Shown here: one piece after another, positions 38,115 through 46,723 of the stretch
Layout: each line of letters starts with the position of its first letter
Numbering within the stretch: the stretch's first letter is position 1
Source of the DNA: JALORV01 sp963775635
Lineage (GTDB): Bacteria > Pseudomonadota > Gammaproteobacteria > Burkholderiales > Burkholderiaceae_F
Reading direction: 5' to 3'
Assembly: GCA_963775635.1 (NCBI GenBank)
Contig: CAVZJO010000016.1
Location: 310,001-374,000, forward strand
Length of the DNA stretch: 64,000 nucleotides
Notes under the pieces: model-generated
The model's database searches: none
Seen by the model: only the letters and a program-made list of their open reading frames with translations
Told to the model about the DNA's origin: nothing
Made by a program: the position numbers and the translations under genes

Positions 38115-39434
38115 ATGACTCAGAAGACGCCACCACCTTCGCGCGTGCCACGCAGCCGGCTGGGTCGCCTGGCGCGGCTCGGACTCGCTGCGGGTGAACT
38201 CGCGGTCGGGGGCGCAGTACAGGGACTGCGCAGACTCAGCCAGGGCGCCGATGCCCCGCGCTTTTCGGCGAACACAGCCCGCCGGCTGGCCGATCGACTG
38301 GCGCATCTGCGCGGCGCTGCGATGAAGCTGGGACAGCTCATTTCGCTGGAAAGCGAAGGTCTGCTGACGCCTGAACTCGCGCTGGCACTGCAGACGCTGC
38401 GCTCGCAGGCGGCGCCGATGCCGGTCGACCAGTTGCGGCGCGTGCTGGGGCACGCGTACGGCAGCGGCTGGCAGCAGCGCTTTGCGCAGTTCGACGAAGT
38501 GCCGATCGCTTCGGCATCGATCGGCCAGGTGCATCGTGCGCGCACGACTGACGGTCGTGAACTCGCGCTGAAGATCCAGTATCCCGGAGTGGCCCGGTCC
38601 ATCGCCAGCGATGTCGACAATGTCGCGGCACTGCTGCGGCTGGCGCAGCTGTTGCCGTTTGGCCTAAACGTGAGCGACATCGCGCGCGAGGCCAAGCGGC
38701 AGTTGACGCAGGAGGCCGATTACCTCGCCGAGGGGCGATTCCTCGAGCAGTACGCACGGCTGGTGGCCGACGAGCCGCGGATCGTCGTCCCGCGTGTTCA
38801 TTGGGATTACACGACATCGCGCGTGATGGCGATGGATTACATGCCTGGCGTGCCGCTCGAGTCGCTGGCTACCGCGTCGCAGAAGGCGCGCGACGCGCTA
38901 GGCAGCCTGCTGCAGAAGCTGATGTTTCGCGAACTCTTCGAGTTCCGCGTGATGCAGACCGACCCGAACTTCGCCAATTATCTGTATCAGCCCGAAACGG
39001 GTCGGCTGGTACTACTCGATTTCGGCGCCACGCAGCAGTTCACGCCCGAATTTTCGGAGCGGTTCCGGCGCGTCACGCGGGCCATTGTCGAAGGCGACCG
39101 CGCCGCTATCCAGCGTGCTGCGCAGCAGATCGGCTACATCGCCGAAGACGCTCCGCCTGAGGTGGTGAGCGCCGCGCTGGACGTGGTGGAACTGGTCTGC
39201 GAGCCGCTGCGCGCTGTCGGCAGCTACGACTACGGCGCTTCGGATCTACCGCGGCGCGCGCGCGAACTCGGCGTCGATCTCGCCTTCAAGCGCGGGCTGC
39301 TGCGCATGCCGCCATCAGACACCATGTTTCTGCACCGCAAGCTGGTGGGTGTGTTCCTGCTGCTGGCGCGCCTGGGCGCGCGCGTGCCGACCAACAAGAT
39401 CATCCGCCCATTCCTGCAATCCGGCCCGCAGTAG
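38115..39434 (+). CDS. ABC1/UbiB-family atypical kinase
   Basis: The ATG at 38115 (MTQKTPPPSRVPRSRLGRLA) gives 439 residues; an earlier in-frame ATG at 37989 would run into the urtA leader region. Motifs: KLGQ (71-74) of the KxGQ signature, the Ala-rich loop ASASIGQVHRA replacing the glycine loop, ALKIQYPGV with the ATP lysine, EADYLAEGRF, and the catalytic DPNFANYL and LLDFG. Known: ADCK/COQ8-like members support ubiquinone biosynthesis as ATPases. The C-terminus lacks the UbiB membrane helices, so it is closer to the ADCK3-like group. Confidence 0.9.
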   Translation: MTQKTPPPSRVPRSRLGRLARLGLAAGELAVGGAVQGLRRLSQGADAPRFSANTARRLADRLAHLRGAAMKLGQLISLESEGLLTPELALALQTLRSQAAPMPVDQLRRVLGHAYGSGWQQRFAQFDEVPIASASIGQVHRARTTDGRELALKIQYPGVARSIASDVDNVAALLRLAQLLPFGLNVSDIAREAKRQLTQEADYLAEGRFLEQYARLVADEPRIVVPRVHWDYTTSRVMAMDYMPGVPLESLATASQKARDALGSLLQKLMFRELFEFRVMQTDPNFANYLYQPETGRLVLLDFGATQQFTPEFSERFRRVTRAIVEGDRAAIQRAAQQIGYIAEDAPPEVVSAALDVVELVCEPLRAVGSYDYGASDLPRRARELGVDLAFKRGLLRMPPSDTMFLHRKLVGVFLLLARLGARVPTNKIIRPFLQSGPQ

Positions 39435-39436
39435 CG

Positions 39437-39964
39437 TCAGGTTGCGCTCGTCAGCTCGATCACCGGATCGGCTACCGCCAGTACTCGCGGATGCAGGTGG
39501 CGTCGATGACTGGCGGTGAAGCACACCGGCCCGTCGTACAGCGCCATGCGTTTGAGCAAGGCCTCGGTACACGCGTCATGCGCGGTGTCGGAGAGATCGA
39601 TCGGGCGGCCGTGCGGACCGAACAGTGCGTCGGCCTCGTCGAACAGCAGCAGCACGCCCGCGTGCTCTGCGGCAAAGAACAGACGTTCCACGTTGAGTTC
39701 TGTCTCGTGAACGTAGGGCGACAGCAAGCGAGTCCAGTCGACGCGCTGCACCGGCGCGTTCAGATGGCGCGCGATCACGGCCATCGCCGCCGCGCGGGCC
39801 TCGGCATAGGGACTCAGCAGAACGCAGACCAGCGGTGGGCGGCGTTCTGCACGCGGTCGCCGCTGCTCGAGCAGGCGCGACTTCGCGTTGATCGCAAGTA
39901 CCGTGACGGCGATGCGGACCTGCGGAGGCAGGCTTTCGGCGATCCTGAGGTGGTCCGACGTCAT
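39437..39964 (-). CDS. AAA-like protein with degenerate Walker A
   Basis: The ATG at 39964 gives 175 residues. The C-terminal half is an AAA core: RVDWTRLLSPYVHETELNVE, then Walker B VLLLFDEADALFG and a sensor-like region. Where Walker A should be, the sequence reads VLLSPYAEARAAAMAVIARHL, without the GxxGxGKT residues, so ATP binding is doubtful. The C-terminal lid domain is also absent or very short. It converges on the ABC1 kinase gene with 2 nt between stops. It may be an inactive adaptor or a decayed AAA protein. Confidence 0.6.
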   Translation of the reverse strand: MTSDHLRIAESLPPQVRIAVTVLAINAKSRLLEQRRPRAERRPPLVCVLLSPYAEARAAAMAVIARHLNAPVQRVDWTRLLSPYVHETELNVERLFFAAEHAGVLLLFDEADALFGPHGRPIDLSDTAHDACTEALLKRMALYDGPVCFTASHRRHLHPRVLAVADPVIELTSAT

Positions 39965-40062
39965 ACGGCAACGATACGGAACGCGGCCGCACCGAACCTG
40001 CGGCCGCCGGTCGGAATCGCCTACGTGCGCGATAGCGCACGCGAGGGAGGTGGTTTGTCCGG

Positions 40063-40641
40063 TCACTTCATCCCCAGCTTGCGTCCATCCTCCAGCAGCC
40101 GGAGCGCCTCGGCCAGGCGACGCGCTCGCGTGTCATCGCGCTTGGCATTGGCAAGCCAGTCAATGTAGTGGCGCTTGTACGTCCGGGCGAGCGGGTCAAA
40201 ATGGCGGCGCGCCTGCGGATTTGCGCGCAATGCGCGCGCGAAGAAAGCCGGCAGCGCCGCGTGGGCGGATGCCTTGAGCGCAGACGCCGGCTGGTAGACC
40301 GCGAGGCCGGCCGCCGTCATCAAATCCGCTGCAATCAGTGATTTCATCCGGCGCTTGTTCGGTTCCGACCAGTTACCCGGATTGTTGCGCGGAGTGATCA
40401 GACGGGCGTAGCGCATGTCGTCCAGCTTGCGGATCGTGCTGTCAATCCAGCCGAAGCACAGCGCTTCTTCCACCAGATCGTCGTAGGTGACGCTCTTTTC
40501 ACCGCTTTCCTTGCGAAAGTGGACGAACCAGACGCCCCGGCTCGACGAGTGATGCTTCTGTAACCATCGGCGCCACGCGGCGCGACTTCGTACCGTGAGC
40601 TCGGGATAGGTTCCAGGTCGCAGGGGCTTGCCGGCGGTCAT
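40063..40641 (-). CDS. YdeI/OmpD-associated (OmdA) family protein
   Basis: The 192-residue protein has the family hallmarks AWRRWLQKHHSSSRGVWFV, TYDDLVEEALCFGWIDSTIR, RYARLITPRNNPGNWSEPNK and the C-terminal FFARALRANPQARRHFD helix. Known: it is linked to resistance to cationic peptides or to envelope in a few bacteria; its reaction is unknown. Its start overlaps the stop of the EamA gene upstream (ATGA), so the two are coupled. Confidence 0.88.
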   Translation of the reverse strand: MTAGKPLRPGTYPELTVRSRAAWRRWLQKHHSSSRGVWFVHFRKESGEKSVTYDDLVEEALCFGWIDSTIRKLDDMRYARLITPRNNPGNWSEPNKRRMKSLIAADLMTAAGLAVYQPASALKASAHAALPAFFARALRANPQARRHFDPLARTYKRHYIDWLANAKRDDTRARRLAEALRLLEDGRKLGMK

Positions 40642-41543
40642 GCGACGGTCCGCACGCGGTCGGTGGTGATCAGGAGCACACCCGCGGTGGCGAGCGCCAG
40701 CGCGATCCCGTGAATCAGCGTGAAGGATTCACCCAGTACAAAAACGCCGATGGCAGTCGTCGCGAGCGGCAACGCAACGGTGAACACGCCGGCCTGGTTG
40801 GCGGGTACATGCTTCAGCCCGGCGACCCACATCCAGACGGCGAACAGGCTCGCCGCCAGCGAATAGAACACCAGCAGAGCCCAGATAGGCGCATCGAGCG
40901 TGCCGAGATCGAAGCGCGCGAGTTGCCACAGGCCGAACGGCGTGATCAATACCAGACCCCACAGATTGACCCATGCGGATACCCGCAGCGGAGCCCGCGA
41001 CGCGGCAAGCCGCTTGGCGATGATCACGTAGGTCGCTTCGCACACGACCGCGCCGAACATCAGTACGTTGCCCAGCCACGTCGTGCTGCGCGAGCCCGGC
41101 TCGTCGGAGCGCGCCAGCTGCAGCAGAGCGATGCCTCCCACCGCCAGCGCGACCGCGAGCAGGACGCGACCGCCGAGGTGTTCACGCAGCACCAGCCAGG
41201 ACAGCAGGGCGACGACTGCCGGCAGCGTTGCGAGGATCACGCCGGACGCGGTCGCAGTCGTCATCGACACGCCGTACAGCATGCAGACCGAAAAGAGGAA
41301 GTTGCCGAAGAACGACATCACGAAGAGCAGCCGGTGCTCGGTGCCTGACAGCGGCGACTCGGTCGGCGCGCGGAAGGTCCAGGGCACCATCGCGACGGCG
41401 GCGATGGCGAAGCGCAGAAACGCGAGCGCAAGGACCGGGATCGCGGCGGTCAGCGGCTTCGACAGCGCGACATAACTGCCGACGAGCGTCATCGATCCGG
41501 CCAGCAGCAGGTAGGACACAACGCGCGGTGGGGAGCCATGCAT
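40638..41543 (-). CDS. EamA-family (DMT) transporter
   Basis: The ATG at 41543 (MHGSPPRVVSYLLLAG) gives 301 residues with ten membrane helices in two EamA repeats (LALAFLRFAIAAVAMVPW in the first and AVVCEATYVIIAKRL in the second). Substrate is unknown; family members export amino acids or metabolites. It is translationally coupled to the OmdA gene and divergent from the rhodanese gene. Confidence 0.88.
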   Translation of the reverse strand: MHGSPPRVVSYLLLAGSMTLVGSYVALSKPLTAAIPVLALAFLRFAIAAVAMVPWTFRAPTESPLSGTEHRLLFVMSFFGNFLFSVCMLYGVSMTTATASGVILATLPAVVALLSWLVLREHLGGRVLLAVALAVGGIALLQLARSDEPGSRSTTWLGNVLMFGAVVCEATYVIIAKRLAASRAPLRVSAWVNLWGLVLITPFGLWQLARFDLGTLDAPIWALLVFYSLAASLFAVWMWVAGLKHVPANQAGVFTVALPLATTAIGVFVLGESFTLIHGIALALATAGVLLITTDRVRTVA

Positions 41544-41697
41544 CGCGCGTGATACTAGGGCTTGTTGATGCCAAATGCGGGAGATGCGTTGGCGTTGGAT
41601 AACTGACTGGTTTCGGCTGCACGACCGATGCCGGTTCGGCCTCCGACCGCTTTCAATTAACATAGATCGCCTTCCTGAGGCGTTGCCGGAGAGTCTT

Positions 41698-42282
41698 GTG
41701 AAGTATGTCGTCTGTCTCGTTGCGATGCTGTTCTTCGTCGCCGCCCCGGTGGCAACGGCGCAGACCATCAGCCCCGCCAAGGTGCCGGAAGAAATGCGCA
41801 GCAAGCAGCAGCTCTACCTGCTGCCGAAACAGGCGCACCAGTTCGTCAAGGCGCAGAAGGGCAAGGTACTGTTCGTCGACGTGCGCACGCGCGCCGAGGC
41901 GCAGTGGCTCGGGATGGCCGGCGGCATCGACGCGCTGGTTCCGTATGTCGAGTTCCAGGAGTTCATGACCGATTGGGACGAGAAGCGCAACTTCTACAAG
42001 CTTGAGCCCTTCAACGATTTCGTGCCCGAGATGGAGAGGCGGCTGAAGGAAAAGGGGCTGACCAAGGACGACCCGGTCGTGCTCATTTGCCGCTACGGAG
42101 AGCGGAGTTCGCGTGCAGCGGACCTGTTGAACGACTCGGGTTATAAGCGCGTGTACGTGGTCGTTTACGGCTTCGAGGGCGAGTTGTCCGAGAAGGGCCG
42201 GCGCAATGTCAACGGCTGGAAGGTCGACGGACTGCCCTGGAGTTACGAACTCGACAAGAAGAAGCTCTACTTCCCGCGCTGA
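41698..42282 (+). CDS. Periplasmic rhodanese-like protein
   Basis: A GTG at 41698 with GGAGAG upstream gives a signal peptide (MKYVVCLVAMLFFVAAPVA) and a 194-residue protein; an ATG 123 nt upstream would put a long non-signal extension before it. The rhodanese domain has KVLFVDVRTRAEAQWLG and the active loop with Cys131 (CRYGERSSRA). A 30-residue insert between the two strands (MTDWDEKRNFYKLEPFNDF) is a feature of this periplasmic subgroup. The reaction is probably sulfur or redox handling in the envelope. Confidence 0.85.
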   Translation: MKYVVCLVAMLFFVAAPVATAQTISPAKVPEEMRSKQQLYLLPKQAHQFVKAQKGKVLFVDVRTRAEAQWLGMAGGIDALVPYVEFQEFMTDWDEKRNFYKLEPFNDFVPEMERRLKEKGLTKDDPVVLICRYGERSSRAADLLNDSGYKRVYVVVYGFEGELSEKGRRNVNGWKVDGLPWSYELDKKKLYFPR

Positions 42283-42347
42283 CGGAACGGCCTAGGCGAG
42301 GCCGGCTCGCTCGCCGAGCCCCGGCGGGTGGCGGAGTGCGCCGTGGA

Positions 42348-42722
42348 TTAGTGAGTTCGGGCGAGGGTCGATGTGCCCGCGGACGCGGACAGCATCGCGA
42401 TGCGATGCTCGGTGACTGCCAGTCGGCAGGTCTGCACGGCGAGCGCCCCCGATGCCGCGGAAAGTGAAGCGACGCAGCGTTGCTCCTCCTCCGCGCGGCC
42501 GCCGTTCAGCCAGGCGCGCTCGCGCGCCGAAAATTCGGACTTCTGCGACGGGCTGAGCCGGACCCAGATCGCGCGGTAACGATCGACGAGCTGCTCGTGC
42601 GCTTCATCGGCGGCGAGCCGGGCCTGAGCAACCGCCGGATCGGCGTCTTGCGCGATGGCAGCACCGATCGGGGCGACGATAAGGGCCGCGGCGAGCCCCA
42701 ATGTTCGAAGCAGCATCGACAA
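42348..42722 (-). CDS. LprI/DUF1311-like periplasmic protein
   Basis: The ATG at 42722 gives 124 residues: signal peptide (MSMLLRTLGLAAALIVAPIGA), then a helical domain with two cysteines (EEQRCVAS and VQTCRL), as in the DUF1311/LprI family. Known: LprI-like domains inhibit lysozyme in some bacteria. The function here is not demonstrable. It converges with the rhodanese gene. Confidence 0.65.
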   Translation of the reverse strand: MSMLLRTLGLAAALIVAPIGAAIAQDADPAVAQARLAADEAHEQLVDRYRAIWVRLSPSQKSEFSARERAWLNGGRAEEEQRCVASLSAASGALAVQTCRLAVTEHRIAMLSASAGTSTLARTH

Positions 42723-42880
42723 GCCTCTGATAGGACCACAGCATCGTAGGCGCGACCCCTCGGACGGATGCAGCCCATCGGTTATGTCGATATAACGCGA
42801 CGCTAGCGTCGATTTGTGAGGCCGCGAGTGCGGGCGCTCACCACACAGGCGGGCCGCCGCCCCATAATGCGCGTCGCCCC

Positions 42881-44140
42881 ATGGACAGACCGCCTAAACA
42901 ACTCTTCCGACAACAGGCGATCGACGCGCAGCGCGAGAAGCTGCTCGGCGAGGTCTCCCTCGCGCGGCCCGTTCCGCTGTGGGTCTTCACCGCGCTGGCG
43001 CTCTCTTTCGCCGTCGCGCTGGTCGCCTTCACGATCTGGGGCGAGTATGCGCGACGCGAGCGGGTCGACGGCTTCCTCGCGCTCGATGCCGGTGCGGCGC
43101 GGATCCTCGCGCCTGAGCCCGGTACGGTCGCGCAACTGCTGGCCAATGAAGGCGACGAGGTCGAAGCCGGACAACCTCTGATCCGCCTGTCGTTCGAGCG
43201 TGGCACCGCCTCGGGTGTGACATCGGGCGAACTCGTCCAGCGCGAGATCAGTGAGCGACGTCTGGTGCTTGAACGCGAACAGCAGCAGGTCAAGCTGCTG
43301 GGTCAGCAGCAGGCCGATGCGCTGCGCCGCAAGATCACCGACCTCGAGCGGGAACTCGCCCAGTTCGACGTCGAAATCAGGGCACAGCAGAGCCGGCTCG
43401 CCTCCTCGCGCAACGAGTTCCAGCGCGCTGAGGAACTGTTCAAGGACAAGTTCTATTCCGAATCGAAGCTGATCGAGTTCCGCAACAACGTGCTCGACCA
43501 GCAGGTCAAGGTCGAGGCGCTCAAGCGGCAGCGTGCGAGCGTCGAGCGCGAACTGTCGGCCGCGCACGCCGACCAGCCCTCGGTCGCCCTCAAGTCCCAG
43601 ACCCAGCTAGAGCAGATCCGCCGCCAGATGAGTGAGCTGCAGCAGGGCAGCGTGCAGGAAGACGCCAAGCGGGAAAACGTGATCCGCGCACCGATGGCCG
43701 GCGTACTAACAAACATCGCGGCGGCGCGCGGCGAGACCGTGGCCGAGAGTGCGCCGCTCGCGATCGTCGTCCCCAAGGGCAGCGGATTGCACGCGCAGCT
43801 GCTGGTGCCGACGCGCGCGATCGGGTTCGTTCAGCCGGGACAGGGAGTCGTGCTGCGCTACGACGCCTTTCCGTTCCAGCGCTTCGGGCAGTACCGCGGC
43901 ACGGTCGAGCGTGTCAGCCGCACGGTGTGGTCGACCGGCGAGAAGGTTGGCCCGCTGGTCGCGAAGGAGCCCGTGTACCGCGTCGACGTCAAGCTCGAAG
44001 CGCAGAACGTCATGGCGGGTGACCAAAAGCTGCCGCTGCGGTCGGGGATGATGGTCAACGCCGACATCCTGCAGGAGAAGCGTCGCGTATGGGAGTGGGT
44101 GTTCGAACCGGTGCTGTCGCTGAAAGAGCGCTTCCAGTGA
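42881..44140 (+). CDS. HlyD-family adaptor of a peptide exporter
   Basis: The ATG at 42881 gives 419 residues: a cytosolic start (MDRPPKQLFRQQAIDAQREK) found in bacteriocin-type adaptors, one membrane helix (about 33-55), a lipoyl half (ILAPEPGTVAQLLANEGDEV), a long coiled coil (about 115-255, rich in Gln/Glu), the second lipoyl half (RAPMAGVLTNIAAARGETV) and a C-terminal barrel region. It links the C39 ABC exporter to an outer-membrane channel, which is not encoded here. It is 33 nt before the ABC gene and forms one operon with it. Confidence 0.92.
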   Translation: MDRPPKQLFRQQAIDAQREKLLGEVSLARPVPLWVFTALALSFAVALVAFTIWGEYARRERVDGFLALDAGAARILAPEPGTVAQLLANEGDEVEAGQPLIRLSFERGTASGVTSGELVQREISERRLVLEREQQQVKLLGQQQADALRRKITDLERELAQFDVEIRAQQSRLASSRNEFQRAEELFKDKFYSESKLIEFRNNVLDQQVKVEALKRQRASVERELSAAHADQPSVALKSQTQLEQIRRQMSELQQGSVQEDAKRENVIRAPMAGVLTNIAAARGETVAESAPLAIVVPKGSGLHAQLLVPTRAIGFVQPGQGVVLRYDAFPFQRFGQYRGTVERVSRTVWSTGEKVGPLVAKEPVYRVDVKLEAQNVMAGDQKLPLRSGMMVNADILQEKRRVWEWVFEPVLSLKERFQ

Positions 44141-44173
44141 CCGTGGAGGGCCGCGAAACTCGCGGGGCGGGCC

Positions 44174-46240
44174 ATGCTGGGTAAGCGGGTGCCGATGATC
44201 CTGCAGAGCGAGGCGCCGGAATGCGGCATCGCCTGCGTCGCCATGGTCGCGAGCTTCCATGGCTTCCGTACGGACCTGTCGGCCATGCGGCTGCGGCTGG
44301 CGCCGTCGATGAAGGGGGTCACGCTGAAGCACATCAGCGCGATCGCCGACACGATGAAGCTCGCGGCGCGCGGCGTGAAGGTCCCGCTCGAGGGCCTCAG
44401 GCAGCTCAAGCTGCCCGCCATCCTGCACTGGGACATGAACCACTTCGTCGTGCTGACGAAGGCGACCGGCGACAGCATCACCGTCAACGACCCGGCGCGC
44501 GGACGGCGCGTGTTGCGGCTGGCGGAAGCGTCGGACCACTACACCGGCGTCGCGATGGAGCTGACGCCCAGCAGCGGCTTTGCCGAACGCGACGAGCGCG
44601 AAAAGATCAGCGCCTGGCAGCTGGTGAAGACTGCCACGGGTTTACGCGCCGCGATCGTTCAGGTGCTGCTGCTATCACTGGTACTCGAAATTCTGGCGAT
44701 CGCCTCGCCGTTTTTCCTGCAGCTCGTCGTCGACCGCGTAGTCGTCGGGCGCGACCGCGACCTGCTCGCGGTGCTGGGCATCGGCTTCGGGCTGCTGGCT
44801 GTCACGATCGCCGTCATCACCGCACTGCGTTCCTGGCTCGGCGTCTACATCAGTACGCGGCTCAACCTACAGCTGCTCGACACGCTGTTCGCGCGGCTGA
44901 TGCGGCTGCCGCTGGCGTGGTTCGAGAAGCGGCACATCGGCGACATCGTCTCGCGCTTCCGCTCGGTCGACGCGATCCAGCGCACGCTGACGCTGACTTT
45001 CCTCGAGACCGCGATGGACGGCGTGATGGTGATCGTCACGCTGGCAGTCATGCTGTGGTACAGCGGCACGCTGACGATCATCGTCATGATCGCTGCGCTG
45101 CTGTACGGCGCGCTGCGCTGGGCCATGTACGGTCCGCAGCGGCGCGCGACCGACGAGCGCATCGTGCACGAGGCTAAAGCCGCGACGCACTTCATCGAAA
45201 CGCTGCGCGGAATGATGGCGATCAAGCTCAACCTGCGCGAGACCGAGCGGCGCGTCGCCTACCTTAACCACGTCGTCGACCAGACCAACGCCGACGTGCG
45301 TGTTCAGAACCTCGCGCTGTTGCAGCGCGCGGCCAACGTGCTGATTTTCGGGCTGGAGAACGTGCTGGTGATCTGGCTCGGCGCGTATGCAGTGCTCGAA
45401 GGGCAACTGTCGGTCGGCATGCTGTTCGCGTTCCTGCTGTTCAAGCTGCTGTTCATCACGCGCGTCAACAACCTGGTCGACAAGACGATCGAGTTCCGCA
45501 TGCTCGACCTCCATGCCGACCGTGTCGCCGACATCGCGTTGGCGCCGACCGAGAGTGCCGCGGAGCTGCCGGCGGTGGCGCGCGCCGATGCGCCGGCCGG
45601 AGCATTCGTGCTGGAGGGCAGGGATCTTGGCTTCGCGTATGGGATCGAGGGTTTCGTGTTCAGAGGCATGACCTTCAACGCCCGGCCGGGTCAGACCGTC
45701 GCCATCGTCGGCCCTTCGGGTAGCGGAAAAACAACGCTGGTGAAGGTTCTCGCGGGACTGCTCGACCGTACTGAGGGCACGCTAACCGCGGCCGGGCGCG
45801 ACGTGCGGGACTGGGACAAGGCCGCGTATCGCAGCCGAATCGGCGTCGTCATGCAGGACGACCACCTGTTCGTGGGAACGATCGAGGACAACATCAGCTT
45901 CTTCGACCCCCAACACGACCCCGAACGGGTGCGGGCCTGCGCCCGACTGGCGATGATCGATGCCGAGATCGGCGCGATGCCGATGGGCTACAACACCATC
46001 GTCGGAAGCCTCGGCGTGGCGCTCTCAGGCGGCCAGCGCAGTCGCGTCCTGCTGGCCCGCGCACTCTATCGGCAGCCGCAGATCCTGTTCCTGGACGAGA
46101 CCTTCGATCAGCTCGACCTCGCCCGCGAGAGAGCAATTACTGACGGGCTAAGGCAAACGGGAATTGGACTGGTGATCGTCAGCCACCGGCCGGAAACGGT
46201 CGGCTCGGTCGATCGGATCGTGCCGTTGGGGGAAGCGTAG
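44174..46240 (+). CDS. Peptidase-containing ABC exporter (C39 bacteriocin/peptide type)
   Basis: The 688-residue protein has three parts. Residues 1-125 are a C39 peptidase with Gln11, Cys17 (QSEAPECGIAC), His90 (HWDMNHFVV) and Asp106 (VNDPARG), so cleavage after a double-glycine leader should work. Residues 145-420 carry six membrane helices. The ATPase has Walker A GPSGSGKTTL, signature LSGGQRSRVLLARAL and Walker B ILFLDETFDQLD. Known: such proteins remove the leader and export the core peptide. Candidate substrates are the three small genes at 46333, 50021 and 50197. Confidence 0.95.
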   Translation: MLGKRVPMILQSEAPECGIACVAMVASFHGFRTDLSAMRLRLAPSMKGVTLKHISAIADTMKLAARGVKVPLEGLRQLKLPAILHWDMNHFVVLTKATGDSITVNDPARGRRVLRLAEASDHYTGVAMELTPSSGFAERDEREKISAWQLVKTATGLRAAIVQVLLLSLVLEILAIASPFFLQLVVDRVVVGRDRDLLAVLGIGFGLLAVTIAVITALRSWLGVYISTRLNLQLLDTLFARLMRLPLAWFEKRHIGDIVSRFRSVDAIQRTLTLTFLETAMDGVMVIVTLAVMLWYSGTLTIIVMIAALLYGALRWAMYGPQRRATDERIVHEAKAATHFIETLRGMMAIKLNLRETERRVAYLNHVVDQTNADVRVQNLALLQRAANVLIFGLENVLVIWLGAYAVLEGQLSVGMLFAFLLFKLLFITRVNNLVDKTIEFRMLDLHADRVADIALAPTESAAELPAVARADAPAGAFVLEGRDLGFAYGIEGFVFRGMTFNARPGQTVAIVGPSGSGKTTLVKVLAGLLDRTEGTLTAAGRDVRDWDKAAYRSRIGVVMQDDHLFVGTIEDNISFFDPQHDPERVRACARLAMIDAEIGAMPMGYNTIVGSLGVALSGGQRSRVLLARALYRQPQILFLDETFDQLDLARERAITDGLRQTGIGLVIVSHRPETVGSVDRIVPLGEA

Positions 46241-46245
46241 CGGGC

Positions 46246-46269
46246 AAAAAAAGGGCGCCCGTCGGCGCC
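46246..46269 (-). terminator. Intrinsic terminator for the reverse-strand peptide gene
   Basis: On the reverse strand GGCGCC (46269-46264), a 4-nt loop GACG, GGCGCC (46259-46254), then C and seven T (46252-46246) form a textbook terminator, 64 nt after the end of the peptide gene at 46333. It also lies between the convergent exporter and peptide genes. Confidence 0.8.
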
Positions 46270-46332
46270 GTATCAGTTGCGGAGGGTTGTTCCTATGAAC
46301 GCTTGGAACTCTTGACCTGGAGCGTCGTGGCT

Positions 46333-46539
46333 CTAGAGCGCGACGCTCGCGGGAATTCGATATGCACCAGCGGCGGCCGTCCGCAAGGCCACCGAATGCT
46401 TGATGAATTTAGTAGGAAATGCCCCGATAAAGCCGCCGCCGACCCCGTCGAGATCCGCGACCGACAGTTCGATCGGCGCCGTTTCGACCTTGACTTCCTC
46501 TTCGGTGACAACGACTTCGAGCGTTTCTTTCGAGTTCAT
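46333..46539 (-). CDS. Double-glycine-leader peptide A (bacteriocin- or signal-like precursor)
   Basis: The ATG at 46539 follows AGGGGACC. The 68-residue product has a long acidic leader (MNSKETLEVVVTEEEVKVET) ending in the typical ELSVADLDGVGGG, then a core of 32-33 residues, basic and Ala/Phe-rich (FIGAFPTKFIKHSVAL... ending IPASVAL). Leader rules of C39 substrates (hydrophobic residues at -4, -7, -12 and GG at -1/-2) fit. It lies next to the C39 exporter on the other strand and has its own terminator. No modification enzyme is nearby, so an unmodified class II-like peptide is likely. I do not recognise the core. Confidence 0.75.
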   Translation of the reverse strand: MNSKETLEVVVTEEEVKVETAPIELSVADLDGVGGGFIGAFPTKFIKHSVALRTAAAGAYRIPASVAL

Positions 46540-46723
46540 GATGGTCCCCTTCGCATGGTTTTTCGTTTGGGCCGGCCCGCCGTGAGCTCGGCACGGGGCG
46601 AACTCTGAACATCGTTGATTGCTCTAGAAAATCCCTCTTCCTTGCAGTAGCCAATCTGCGACGCCTCGGCGCACAATCGCGAGCCCGCAATTGCCGCGCC
46701 GGTGTAGGTAGGCTGGCGTCACG

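Noticed and set aside
42881..46240. Toxin (RTX-type) secretion by the HlyD/ABC pair
   Set aside because: The ABC protein has an intact C39 peptidase with catalytic Cys, unlike HlyB-type exporters, and no RTX protein is nearby; double-glycine peptides fit better.
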